Source: Candidatus Kapaibacterium thiocyanatum
GTDB taxonomy: Bacteria > Bacteroidota > Ignavibacteria > Kapaibacteriales > Kapaibacteriaceae
Reading direction: 5' to 3'
Length of the DNA: 64,000 nucleotides
Assembly (NCBI GenBank): GCA_001899175.1
Contig: MKVH01000008.1
Coordinates: forward strand, 62,001 to 126,000
In this document: positions 45,420 to 54,085 of the stretch, piece by piece
Position numbering within the stretch: position 1 is the first letter of the stretch
How the letters are laid out: every line of letters begins with the position of its first letter
Notes under the pieces: model-generated
Databases searched by the model: none
The model's input: the letters and a program-made list of their open reading frames with translations, nothing else
What the model was told of the DNA's origin: nothing
Made by a program: the position numbers and the translations under genes

Positions 45420-46912
45420 GCCACGAGGTCCTCGGTGATCATCCGTGCCACGTGCCGGCCCGACAGCACTACCATGGGCATCCCGCCGCCGGGGTTGACG
45501 CTGCCTCCGGCGAAGTACAGGTTGCGGTAGGACGTACTGCGTTTGGGTGCCTTGAAGGCGAAGTTCTTGCGGCGATCGCTCACCACGCCGTAGATGGAAC
45601 CCTGGTTCGACCGATACATGCGCTGGATGTCGAATGGTGTCCAGAAGTCCTCCACGACGATATGCTTGCGCAGATCCGTGAGTCCCATACGTTCGAGTTT
45701 GTCGATCACAACGTCCTTGAGACGTACACAGTCGGCATGTGTGTATGGTTGTCGCGTACCGAGGTGAGGAATATGCGGCAGGATCTTGATGTTGTCGTGT
45801 CCGGCCGGTGCCTGCGACGGATCGGTGCGAGTAGGTGCCACAAGGTAGATCGTGGGATCGTCGGGCAGGAGTCCATCGTGGAACACACGATGGAAGTGGT
45901 CTTTCTGGTTGCGGGCATAGAAGAAGTTGTGGTGTGCCAGTTGGGGATAGACGCGATCGACGCCAAGGTGGAGAACGATACCGGAACATGCCGGCTCGAA
46001 CTTCTTCAGACGTCGCATGGTGCGGCCTGAATCGGGCTCGTCCAGTAGGTCCTTGTACGCGGGTATGACTTCCATATTGGATACCACGGCATCGGCCGAT
46101 ACGGTGCGCGTCGTACCGTTACCCACTCGAACGTCCACGCCGGTCACGTTTCGGCCATTGCGGTTGATGCGGGTCACGTCGGCATCGAGTATGAGTTCGA
46201 TGCCCAGTTCGGCCATTCTTCGTTCGAACGCTTCGGCAAGGCGATACAGGCCTCCCTCCACGTACCACAGTCCGTAGTCGGTTTGGATGGTAGGCATCAG
46301 GTTCATGAAGCCGGGAGCATCGTATGCAGATGAACCCACGTACTTGATGAAGTACTCGAGGGTATCGCGGAGATGGGGCTCGGTGACTCTCCTGGCGATG
46401 CCGGCCGCCATGGTGTGGCGGAAGTCCATACCGGTGGACGACAGGCCGTAGAACCGCACGAAGTCCATGAAGGTATCGAGTCCTTCATTGAAGTAGCCGC
46501 GTTCCACCTCATGGTACTGTTGTCGGGCGTATTCCAGGAACCGGACGTACTGCGCATGCGTACCGGGTGCCAGGTGTTCCAGATCGTCCCGCATGCGTTC
46601 GTGGTTCTCCCACAGATCGAGGACGGTACCATCCTCGAAGAAATTCCTCCATTGCGGATCCACGCGGTGCAGGGTGACATAGTCGTCCAGTGTTCTGCCG
46701 CCATCCTCGAACAGCGGACGGAACACGTGGGGCAGTGTGAGGATGGAAGGGCCGAGATCGAACGAAAATCCGTGGTCGCGCAGGACGTTGAGCTTACCGC
46801 CCACCTGGGCGTTCTTTTCGAACACCGTTACGCCGAACCCGCGCATGGCCAGTGCGATCGCTGCCGACATTCCACCGAGGCCGGCGCCGATGACGATGAC
46901 GGTCTTCTTCAT
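45416..46912 (-). CDS. crtP: CrtP-like carotenoid oxidase
   Basis: A 498-aa FAD-dependent amine-oxidase-family enzyme closely following staphylococcal CrtP, the 4,4'-diaponeurosporene oxidase. The N-terminal dinucleotide site is VIVIGAGLGGMSAAIAL. Distinctive shared blocks include EYFIKYVGSSAYDAP, LPDDPTIYLV, MGLTDLRKHIVVED and the C-terminal FAGGSVNPGGGMPMVVLSG. It should oxidise terminal methyl groups of the C30 polyene toward aldehydes, which the adjacent aldehyde dehydrogenase can take to carboxylates. The start overlaps the ALDH stop as ATGA. Confidence 0.93.
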   Translation of the reverse strand: MKKTVIVIGAGLGGMSAAIALAMRGFGVTVFEKNAQVGGKLNVLRDHGFSFDLGPSILTLPHVFRPLFEDGGRTLDDYVTLHRVDPQWRNFFEDGTVLDLWENHERMRDDLEHLAPGTHAQYVRFLEYARQQYHEVERGYFNEGLDTFMDFVRFYGLSSTGMDFRHTMAAGIARRVTEPHLRDTLEYFIKYVGSSAYDAPGFMNLMPTIQTDYGLWYVEGGLYRLAEAFERRMAELGIELILDADVTRINRNGRNVTGVDVRVGNGTTRTVSADAVVSNMEVIPAYKDLLDEPDSGRTMRRLKKFEPACSGIVLHLGVDRVYPQLAHHNFFYARNQKDHFHRVFHDGLLPDDPTIYLVAPTRTDPSQAPAGHDNIKILPHIPHLGTRQPYTHADCVRLKDVVIDKLERMGLTDLRKHIVVEDFWTPFDIQRMYRSNQGSIYGVVSDRRKNFAFKAPKRSTSYRNLYFAGGSVNPGGGMPMVVLSGRHVARMITEDLVA

Positions 46913-48753
46913 GGTTGTACCAGCGTAATGATGATGGTCGTGTCCTTCGTACCCAACCGGAACCGTGTATCATCGAAATCCGGCGGGCCGAACCGGGGGC
47001 GCGGGTTGTTGGATGCACCGACGGCCTCCTTGGGAATGCCGAACAGCCCCTTGTCGAGTTCCCGGTTGTTGTTGGCGTCGTGATAGACGGACACGGCGTA
47101 GTCGCCCTGTGTCAGTCCTTGCACCGTGAACCTGAGCTCACCTGAAGCAGGTGGTGCAAGCGTGCCGGAGCGCAGTGCCTTGGTGACATCGCGCGGGAAT
47201 CCATCGTCGGACGTGAACACGCAGTATCGCACTACGCCCTCGGCATTCGGAAAATTCTGTACACGAACGGTAAGGGTGTGCCCGCCGCCATCCTGCCATG
47301 CCGTGATGGACATGGTGGCAAGCAAGGCCAGAGCGCCGAGGAACAGACGTTTGAACGACGTGAGTCCACCGTGACGGAACATGATGACCTTTCGTAGTTG
47401 TTCGAATTTCGATCTCGTATGTGGAAACCAGGCTATGTCGTTCGACAGGAAGCCGTAATACCGCATCACGGTCTGCCGGCGGCTGAACGTACGGAAGCCT
47501 TCCAGCCCCTTGTACCTTCCGTATCCGCTGCGGCCCGTGCCACCGAAGGGTGCGGCCGGATTGGCGACGTGGCGGATGACGTCGTTGATGGAGCACGAAC
47601 CCGTGCGCAAGGCCGCAGCGATGCGCATGGCCCTGTCGCGCGAGCGGCTCCAAACACTGGCGGAAAGTCCGTATCCGCCGTCATTGGCACGGGCGATGGC
47701 TTCTTCATCGGATGCCACCACGACCACGGGCAGAACCGGTGCGAACGTTTCTTCGTGGAGGATCCGTGCATCCGGATGGATGTTGGTAAGAATCAGGGGA
47801 CGGATTGAGCGTCCGCGGATGTCCACGGATGGCGTGGCCACGGCACCCGACCGGAGTGCGTCCTCGATATGGTCGCGGGCTATGGACACTTCACGGTCAC
47901 GTGTCATGGGAGCTACGTCGTCGATATCCGTAACTCCCACGGAACGTTCGGACAGCAGGGTGGCCATCCTGTGCACAAGAGCGTCGGCCACGGGCGCATG
48001 GACGAACAGGCGCTTGACCGATACGCACACCTGGCCTGCGTTCAGACACAGTGCATAGACGGCGGCGCGAGCGGCGCGTTCGATGTCGGCATCCTCGCAG
48101 ACGATCATGGCATCGTTGCCGCCGAGTTCCAGGACACATGGGATGAGATGGAGAGCGGCGCGGGCCGCGATGGATCGTCCGGCGGCCGTGCCCCCGGTGG
48201 CGAAGATGAAGTCCGGAACTGCATCGATGATGGCCGTCGCCGCCGCCGCATCGCCGTGAACGATCTGCAGGACGTCCGGTGGCAGGCCTGCATCCACAAG
48301 GATGGAACGCACCAGGTCGGCCGTCCGCGGCGTCTGCTCGGAGGGTTTGAGGATGACGCCGTTACCCGCCACGATGGCCGTGATCGCAGGAACGAAGGCG
48401 AGCTGTACGGGATAGTTCCAGGGCGATACCACCAGCACGGCACCATGGGCACGGTAGTGCTCGGCCGTGGTGGTGAACCAATGCAAGGGTCCCTCCGATG
48501 CGATGCGGAGCGGACGCAGCGCGTGCACTGCATTGCGCTCGCAATAGCGGATGAACTCGAGGGTCACCAGCAGGTCGCCGGACAAGGCATCCAGGGCGGG
48601 TTTCGACGTTTCCTCGCGGATGGTGGCCACGATGGCATCCATGGCGTCCACCATGGCAAGGCGCGCCCTGCGCAGGATGGCCAGGCGTTGGCGTATGGGG
48701 ACGGCCGACCACGCCGCGGAGGCCGCACGAGCGCGTTGGACGACGTCATCCAT
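46909..48753 (-). CDS. Aldehyde dehydrogenase fused to a membrane segment and a DUF2141 domain
   Basis: A 614-aa two-part protein. Residues 1-450 are an aldehyde dehydrogenase: VVSPWNYPVQLAFVPAITAIVAGN, catalytic-region glutamate E209 in LELGGN, and nucleophile C243 in NAGQVC. It fits the role of carotenoid aldehyde dehydrogenase (AldH) in C30 pathways. Residues 469-486 are a membrane helix, and 491-614 are a DUF2141 domain (HTLTVRVQNFPNAEGVVRYCVF, YHDANNNRELDKGLFGIPKEAVG). No stop separates the halves, but M458 at 47382 follows a GAAAGG element and could start a separate exported DUF2141 protein. The start at 48753 overlaps the crtN stop by 8 nt. Confidence 0.9.
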   Translation of the reverse strand: MDDVVQRARAASAAWSAVPIRQRLAILRRARLAMVDAMDAIVATIREETSKPALDALSGDLLVTLEFIRYCERNAVHALRPLRIASEGPLHWFTTTAEHYRAHGAVLVVSPWNYPVQLAFVPAITAIVAGNGVILKPSEQTPRTADLVRSILVDAGLPPDVLQIVHGDAAAATAIIDAVPDFIFATGGTAAGRSIAARAALHLIPCVLELGGNDAMIVCEDADIERAARAAVYALCLNAGQVCVSVKRLFVHAPVADALVHRMATLLSERSVGVTDIDDVAPMTRDREVSIARDHIEDALRSGAVATPSVDIRGRSIRPLILTNIHPDARILHEETFAPVLPVVVVASDEEAIARANDGGYGLSASVWSRSRDRAMRIAAALRTGSCSINDVIRHVANPAAPFGGTGRSGYGRYKGLEGFRTFSRRQTVMRYYGFLSNDIAWFPHTRSKFEQLRKVIMFRHGGLTSFKRLFLGALALLATMSITAWQDGGGHTLTVRVQNFPNAEGVVRYCVFTSDDGFPRDVTKALRSGTLAPPASGELRFTVQGLTQGDYAVSVYHDANNNRELDKGLFGIPKEAVGASNNPRPRFGPPDFDDTRFRLGTKDTTIIITLVQP

Positions 48754-50281
48754 CCTGGTGGATCTCGTCATAGGAACGGGGTCGGGCATACGGTACGCCA
48801 TACTTGTCGCAGATCAGGTTGGACGAGATGCGTGCGGATTCGAAGATCGTGGGCAGACCGCTGCCGGGATGCGTACCACCGCCAACCAGGTAACAGTTGT
48901 CGGCCTCCTCGAACTTGTTGTGCGGACGGAAGTACAGAAGCTGTCCCATGCTATGCCCCATGTTGAAGGTGGCACCCAGGTGAACGTTCTGCTTGCGGTC
49001 CCAGTCCCACGGCGTGATCATCGTTTCCGTCACGATATGCGAGCGGAGATCGGGAAAGCCACCGCGCCGTTCCAGAATGTCGAGAACGCGCTCACGGAAA
49101 CGGCCCTTCGCTTCGTCCCAGTTCACGTCGGCCCGGTTGTTGCTCACCGGTGCGAGCACGTAGAGGGAGGAGTGACCCTCCGGAGCCAGGCTGGGATCGT
49201 TGATGGAGGCATTGCGTACGTAGACGGAGATATCGTCTTCCGTATGGATGTGACGGCCGATGTCCGTAAGGTTCCTGCGGTAATCCTCGGCGAAGATGAT
49301 CGTATGATGTTCGGCGGGATACAGGCGGTCCACACCCAGGTAGAGCATGAAGGTGGAGCATGAGAACGACCGCTGCTCCATCTGCTTCGGGGCGTACTTG
49401 CGCAGGTATCCTGGCGGGAACAGTCGTTGCATCGCATAGCCGAAGTCGGCGTTCAGGATCACCTCGTCCGCCATCACGCGTTCACCGGATTCCAGTTCGA
49501 TACCGCGGACTGCACGCCCGTCGAGCACGACCTGCCGCACCGGCGAGGAAAGATGGAAGGTGGCTCCGGCCTCGGTCGCCACCTGTGCCAGCGCCGATGG
49601 AATACGGTTGAGTCCGCCGTGCACGTGGAATACACCGTAGGCATGTTCCACGTAGGGAATCATGCCGAACAGGCCGGGGCACTCCCATGGGGCCATGCCC
49701 AGGTACTTGGACTGGAACGTGAAGGCCAGGCGGAGGTCCTCGGACTGGAAGTAGTCGGACAGCACGTCGTACAGCGAACGTCCGAGCGCGATCTGCGGAA
49801 AGGCCTTGAGAAGGGCGACGCTCACGTAGGAAGTCAGGGAAGCGTAGTCCCGCTGGAGGCATGGGTACAGGACCCGGAACCGTTCCTGTTCGCGGTCCAG
49901 GAACCGTTGCAGACCTTCGCCCTCTCCAGGGAAACAGGCCTCGATGGCCTCACGCATCCGCACCTTGTCGTCGTATACCATCATGCGGCGATCGGCGAAC
50001 ACCAGATCGTACATCGGCTCCAGACGCTGGAACGTCAGGTAATCCGATGCCGACCTGCCGGTTTCCTCGAACAGTTCGTCGAGCAGGAACTTCATCATCA
50101 GGAAGGTCGGCCCCAGGTCGAACCGATAGTCGCCCATGCGGACCTCGCCGGTTCGGCCTCCGATGGCATCATTCCGTTCGTACACGTGGACATCGAATCC
50201 GCGATGAGCCAGGAGCATGGCGGCGGCGGTCCCGCCGGGGCCGGCGCCGACGATGACGATCTTCTTCGAGGGCTTTCTCAT
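48746..50281 (-). CDS. crtN: CrtN-like carotenoid desaturase
   Basis: A 511-aa FAD-dependent desaturase of the CrtN/phytoene-desaturase family and the first gene of the operon. The dinucleotide-binding start is IVIVGAGPGGTAAAMLLAHRGFDVHVYERNDAIGGR, followed by FDLGPTFLMM, SFSCSTFMLYLGVDRLYP, SLAPEGHSSLYVLAPV, SHIVTETMITPWDW and the C-terminal YLVGGGTHPGSGLPTI, all close to CrtN. It should introduce the conjugated double bonds into a C30 precursor (dehydrosqualene or squalene). No crtM lies beside it. The promoter should lie in 50282-50480. Confidence 0.9.
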   Translation of the reverse strand: MRKPSKKIVIVGAGPGGTAAAMLLAHRGFDVHVYERNDAIGGRTGEVRMGDYRFDLGPTFLMMKFLLDELFEETGRSASDYLTFQRLEPMYDLVFADRRMMVYDDKVRMREAIEACFPGEGEGLQRFLDREQERFRVLYPCLQRDYASLTSYVSVALLKAFPQIALGRSLYDVLSDYFQSEDLRLAFTFQSKYLGMAPWECPGLFGMIPYVEHAYGVFHVHGGLNRIPSALAQVATEAGATFHLSSPVRQVVLDGRAVRGIELESGERVMADEVILNADFGYAMQRLFPPGYLRKYAPKQMEQRSFSCSTFMLYLGVDRLYPAEHHTIIFAEDYRRNLTDIGRHIHTEDDISVYVRNASINDPSLAPEGHSSLYVLAPVSNNRADVNWDEAKGRFRERVLDILERRGGFPDLRSHIVTETMITPWDWDRKQNVHLGATFNMGHSMGQLLYFRPHNKFEEADNCYLVGGGTHPGSGLPTIFESARISSNLICDKYGVPYARPRSYDEIHQDG

Positions 50282-50480
50282 ACGATCTTGGAAGGTTCAG
50301 GAAGGCGGTAGATACTCCACCGCCTGTGGTAATGAGATATAATCTACCTGCTGCGCCGGTTTCCCCATGCGATGACGATGGCGTCCGATCCGATATTATG
50401 TATCAGCGAAAGTACGGCACTATTTCGGCAGGTGCATACATTCGTACCACGTGAATCGATGATTTTTCCCGGAATGATAG

Positions 50481-51140
50481 ATGAACAGAGGACTTGCGTT
50501 GGTGTTGCCGATCCTCTTCGCCGTGGCTACCGCAGCGACGAATGCGCAGACGAACGGTAATGATCAGCGGGTGAGCGGTGAAGGGGGCGAAGGGCAATCC
50601 ACCCGTACTGACTGGTATTACATTCCTGCGACGGTGCAAGGGAACGACACCGTGGCCTTCGAGCTTGCGGGTGGCGCGTTCAAGAGCTACGGATGCAAAC
50701 CTGTGGATCCTGCCTACTGGATGACGGGCAACGGCTGCTCCGTAACCATTATGTTCACACGACCCGAAGCCAACCCGTCGTTCAGGGTCTGGGGGATGAA
50801 TACCGACGACACGGCATCCGTGAGCGTCAACGGCGCATCCTATCCGTTGACGATGGCATCGGCGTCGTATAAGGCCAAGGTCGTCTGTGGCACATCGCCC
50901 GGACCAGATGGAGTATTGTTCGCGAACGGACTCCTCGTCGGCGCCAACACACCATCCGAGGCCAACTATTCGTATCAGGATATCCGGTTGAACGCAGCGG
51001 GCGTCTCATCGATCACGATCACCGGGTTGAAAGGGGCCGGCTGGGGCTTTACGGGCATATCCGTCTATCGTGCTGCCAACGCCCCGATCGACGTGCAACG
51101 ACGAGACGATCCTGGTACGACCAGGCCGAGGGGGAGGTAG
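50481..51140 (+). CDS. Secreted protein of unknown function
   Basis: A 219-aa exported protein: signal peptide MNRGLALVLPILFAVATAATNA, then beta-rich sequence with two conserved-looking cysteines (SYGCKPVDP, GNGCSVT) and an Arg/Asp-rich tail. No family is recognised. It is divergent from the carotenoid operon, and the promoters of both must share 50282-50480. It is followed by a decayed barrel-gene fragment. Confidence 0.7.
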   Translation: MNRGLALVLPILFAVATAATNAQTNGNDQRVSGEGGEGQSTRTDWYYIPATVQGNDTVAFELAGGAFKSYGCKPVDPAYWMTGNGCSVTIMFTRPEANPSFRVWGMNTDDTASVSVNGASYPLTMASASYKAKVVCGTSPGPDGVLFANGLLVGANTPSEANYSYQDIRLNAAGVSSITITGLKGAGWGFTGISVYRAANAPIDVQRRDDPGTTRPRGR

Positions 51141-51275
51141 GGGATGAATCGGACAAGTCAAATACTGATTCGTGAAAGGGTACTGACGCACGATCGTGTC
51201 CGAGGTCATACCAGCGTTGCATCGATTCGTTCATGTTGATGAATACCAGTGGATATCCCGATCCGAGCTGTGGGC

Positions 51276-51420
51276 ATACGATCGGATTCCATATCACTGG
51301 AGGTACGAACGATACACTATCAGGCTGCTACGTTCTGCCCGATGGTATGGTAGGTACATCGGCAACCGTCATCGATATGCCACCGCTGTTCACCCTGGGT
51401 AAACCATGAGCGAACATTCC
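51276..51420 (+). pseudogene. Fragment of a third outer-membrane barrel gene copy
   Basis: About 145 bases match the middle of the barrel family: around 51323-51406 the frame reads GCYVLPDGMVGTSATVIDMPPLFTLGKP, parallel to GCYNVDGTVGTAATVIEMPLLFTLSKP in the second copy, then meets a TGA. Similarity extends about 45 bases upstream at the DNA level and a short way downstream in another frame. No start or end of the gene can be found. Confidence 0.6.
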
Positions 51421-51460
51421 AGCTCCGGTGCGAGTACGTTCGTCGTCGATGCCTTCCATC

Positions 51461-51937
51461 CTATCCGGAAATACGTATCCAGTCCTTGCCATACTGCACC
51501 TCCACTTCCCGGATCGACGCATGAACGTACAAGCCGACGTGTATGCCGACAGGCCGCATCGGCACGTGGGTAATGAGGACTCCGCTGTCGAGCTCGAAGA
51601 ATGTCCGGTCCGGTTCGTCTTCACCCACATCCTCACTCGTATACCCTACGATACTCGTGATCCTTCGACCCTTGATGTCGGAGGCCGCCGAAACCTGCCC
51701 TCTGCGCTGCCACCACATCTTCTTCATCGGCGGGAAGTAGCTTCGGGCAGAGGGATCCAGCTCTCTGATCCAGACCGTGTCCCCGCTGATGGATAAAGGG
51801 AAGCCGATCACCAGGCCCTCATCAAGGACCATATAGCAGTCAGCCGTCATGAGGGCGATATATTCGGATTTATCGTACGTCTCCTCCGTGAAGAGAATAT
51901 CCTGTATTTCCCTGCCGATCAGATCACGGAGCTGCAT
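51461..51937 (-). CDS. Hypothetical cytoplasmic protein
   Basis: A 158-aa protein with no signal peptide, membrane segment or recognised domain. Noticeable parts are the RDLIGREIQDILFTEETYDKSEYIALMTADCYMVLDEGLVIGFPL start and the RTFFELDSGVLITHVPMRPVGIHVGLYVHA end, both predicted beta-rich. The ATG at 51937 is chosen for the AGGTGAG sequence just upstream; an open frame continues to 52168 but runs into the hairpin region. It lies between the barrel fragment and the island's left edge. Confidence 0.6.
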   Translation of the reverse strand: MQLRDLIGREIQDILFTEETYDKSEYIALMTADCYMVLDEGLVIGFPLSISGDTVWIRELDPSARSYFPPMKKMWWQRRGQVSAASDIKGRRITSIVGYTSEDVGEDEPDRTFFELDSGVLITHVPMRPVGIHVGLYVHASIREVEVQYGKDWIRISG

Positions 51938-52168
51938 ACTCTCACCTGATAACATTGCATGACAAGAGGATGGTTGTGTTGCATGCGGTGATGCAAGTAC
52001 ACGTACCAAGCGCGAAGTTATCAATAGAGCATGCACGAGGAGTACTGTGTCAATCTCCCCGTGGGACGCCGACCACAGTAAGGCGCTATCCTTGCAAGAG
52101 ACCGAAGGCGATCCGAAGAGGGCCGTGCACGAAATCCGCGTGAACGGTAATCGCGGATAAAAACACAA

Positions 52169-52197
52169 AAGCCTTCCCAGCTAAGCTGAGGAGGCTT
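52169..52197 (-). terminator. Terminator-like hairpin with tRNA-3'-like flank
   Basis: The stem AAGCCTTCCCAGC/GCTGAGGAGGCTT (two mismatches, 3-nt loop) reads on the minus strand as a terminator followed by a T-rich run. It is followed at 52199-52208 by GTACACCGTA, as in the tRNA-Glu 3' region at 57954. An 8-bp repeat, CGGTGTAC, recurs inverted at 52260. The rest of the gap 51938-52375 shows no gene. Confidence 0.6.
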
Positions 52198-52375
52198 CGT
52201 ACACCGTATGAGTGTCACATCTTCGCTCCGGGCTAGCATGAATACTGGGTTCTCGATCTCGGTGTACCAAGAGGGCGCCCAAAGCAGGGATTCCGGGTTG
52301 ATCCGGAATAGGAATATGTGTTGAATGCGATCGGATGGTCGTGGCAGCATCGTGATACTCATTATGGAGAATGTC

Positions 52376-52804
52376 ATGCCTGATCTTGCCTTCATTAGCC
52401 TTGGCGTTTCAATCCTATCCCTACTCATCGCAGCGACAACGGCTTGGTTCGCACTCTTACGGAAGGGTGCCGTGAGAATGACCCAGCCGACGGTGGTCAT
52501 ATTTGCCCCTGATCCAATAAACAGGACGTTGCAGAGTGCGCCTCCGAAGATTTTCCTAAGAACCCTGCTATTTTCAACCTCCAAACGAGGCCGACATGTA
52601 GAAAGTTTACATGTATGTCTTTCACTGAAAGGTGTCTGTCAGAAGTTTACGTCATGGGGGTATGAAACCGACATGCTGGTACAAGGCAGTGGGTTATTTG
52701 TTGGAGAAACGGGAGTAGCCGCGTATCATCATTTTCAGGTTCATGAGTCTTGCTGCGAATTTCGACTTGGATATGGCCGATATGATCTTGAGGTATATGC
52801 CTGA
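52376..52804 (+). pseudogene. Membrane-anchored hypothetical gene truncated by the IS element
   Basis: The N-terminal 142 codons of a hypothetical protein: a single membrane anchor (ISLGVSILSLLIAATTAWFAL) followed by the MTQPTVVIFAPDPINRTLQSAPPKIFLRTLLFSTSKRGRHVESLHV block and GSGLFVGETGVAAYHHF, a pattern I know from widespread bacterial hypothetical proteins that continue further. The reading frame ends LEVYA followed by TGA at 52802-52804, which are the first three bases of the IS3 inverted repeat. The rest of the gene is not found on the other side of the IS. The start is at 52376, six bases after GGAG. Confidence 0.75.
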
Positions 52805-52839
52805 TCTTCCCCCGTTAGGCTTGTCAGGGTATGAGAACT

Positions 52840-53712
52840 CTAGATTTGCGAAAATAGTTGTTGTTCGAATTGGACAGGTGTCATGTTGTTGATCGAAGAA
52901 TGGATGCGTTGTCTGTTGTAGAACAGGTGCGTCCAGCGATAGACAGTCGATCGTGCGTCTCTGAGGTCGTCGAAGAGCAGTGGACGTCCGAGCTCGGTCT
53001 TCATCCGTGCCCAGAATGATTCCATCGTTGCGTTGTCGTAGCAATTTCCTTTGTTGCTCATGCTCTGGATGAAGTTCCGCTTGGCAAGTTCAGTCCGGAA
53101 CAGATCTGCATTGTACTGACTACCACGGTCGGAATGGAAGATGATCGGCTCCGGCGGTAGACGTCGGCGTACACGGCAGGCATCGTCGAAGGCTTTGAGC
53201 AGTGTCCGGGTCTGCATCGAATGCGAGACGACCATGCCCAGGATACGTCGGGAGCACAGATCCATGATAGCCACGGCATAGGCCTTGCCATTGCGGCACG
53301 GCAGTTCCGTGAAGTCACTCACCCAGACCTTGTCAGGGCGATGGACATCGAATGATCGCTGCAGGAGGTTGGCCGCCGGAACCAAGGTTTTCGATGAATC
53401 CGTCGTAGGGCGGAATCGACGCTTCACGTTGGCACGGATACCAGCTACCTGCATGATTCGTTCTACGGTCTTGCGGCTGATAACCTCGCCCTCACGGCGC
53501 AGGGCATGCGTCAGGCGCGGACTGCCGTAGCTACCGTTGCTCGCTTCGTGCATTTGACGGATGTGCAACCTCAGGCGCTCGTGCCGAAGATGCCGCTCCG
53601 ATGGCCTACGGGACTTCCACGCGTGATAGGCCTGGCGGCTGATACCCAGAGCACTGCACATGAGCTTCAGAGGCCACTTCGCCCGACGTTCATCGACAAA
53701 ACGGCACTTCAT
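52840..53712 (-). CDS. IS3-family transposase OrfB (integrase catalytic domain)
   Basis: A 290-aa DDE transposase. The catalytic residues are D133 in WVSDFTE, D195 in FHSDRGSQYNADLF and E231 in NATMESFWARMK, with 35 residues between the second Asp and Glu as in IS3. The N-terminal part has the HTH_21-like RLHIRQMHEASNGSYGSPRLTHAL region. In IS3 elements the fused OrfAB transposase is normally made by -1 frameshifting; here the OrfB ATG overlaps the OrfA stop as ATGA. The gene appears intact. Confidence 0.95.
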   Translation of the reverse strand: MKCRFVDERRAKWPLKLMCSALGISRQAYHAWKSRRPSERHLRHERLRLHIRQMHEASNGSYGSPRLTHALRREGEVISRKTVERIMQVAGIRANVKRRFRPTTDSSKTLVPAANLLQRSFDVHRPDKVWVSDFTELPCRNGKAYAVAIMDLCSRRILGMVVSHSMQTRTLLKAFDDACRVRRRLPPEPIIFHSDRGSQYNADLFRTELAKRNFIQSMSNKGNCYDNATMESFWARMKTELGRPLLFDDLRDARSTVYRWTHLFYNRQRIHSSINNMTPVQFEQQLFSQI

Positions 53713-53999
53713 TTCGGGCGTTGCGAGAAGGAAGCCAGACCGACGGCCTCCTTTAGGATGTCACGCTCCATTTCCGCGCGTTTCAGCGCACGCTCCAGCT
53801 CGCGTATCCGTTGCTTATCCGTCTTCTCTGTCTCATCCACCGTCCTTTGGCCTGCATCCAGTATCCAGCGCCGAAGCGTTTCTTCGGCTATGCCAAGGTC
53901 TCGTGCCACACGCGTGTAGGGTTGCTTCTCTTCGACGACTAAACGTACCGCTTCTCGCTTGAATGCCTCGTCGTACCGTTCTCCTTTGGGACTTCCCAT
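53709..53999 (-). CDS. IS3-family transposase OrfA
   Basis: A 96-aa DNA-binding component of the IS3-family transposase, HTH_Tnp_1 type: GERYDEAFKREAVRLVVEEKQPYTRVARDLGIAEETLRRWI followed by a leucine-zipper-like RIRELERALKRAEMERDILKEA region. Its stop overlaps the OrfB start. Complete and apparently functional. Confidence 0.93.
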   Translation of the reverse strand: MGSPKGERYDEAFKREAVRLVVEEKQPYTRVARDLGIAEETLRRWILDAGQRTVDETEKTDKQRIRELERALKRAEMERDILKEAVGLASFSQRPK

Positions 54000-54085
54000 C
54001 GTTGATCTCCTTCCTTTGTTGGAAGTTCGAGACCTCTACACTGTCAACCAAACCGGGGGAACATCACATAGCATCAATCCGAACA

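Larger units (their letters stand above)
52802..54066 (-). mobile_element. IS3-family insertion sequence, about 1.27 kb
   Basis: Two overlapping transposase frames flanked by imperfect terminal inverted repeats: the left end reads TGATCTTCCCCCGTTAGGCT and the right end, read inward, TGATGTTCCCCCGGTTTGG, with further matches after that. Ends begin TGA and end TCA, as in the IS3 group. Length fits the family. No 3-4 bp target duplication is seen (left flank GCC, right flank CAT). Confidence 0.9.

Noticed and set aside
52199-52267. A 69-nt segment bounded by GTACACCG and CGGTGTAC that could pass as a tRNA relic
   Set aside because: Acceptor-like ends pair, but I found no D, anticodon or T arms; treated as part of a repeat or att-like element instead.
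52021-52584. Minus-strand open frame across the hairpin region at 52169
   Set aside because: It reads through a terminator and antisense to the truncated gene; such frames recur wherever this hairpin type occurs.
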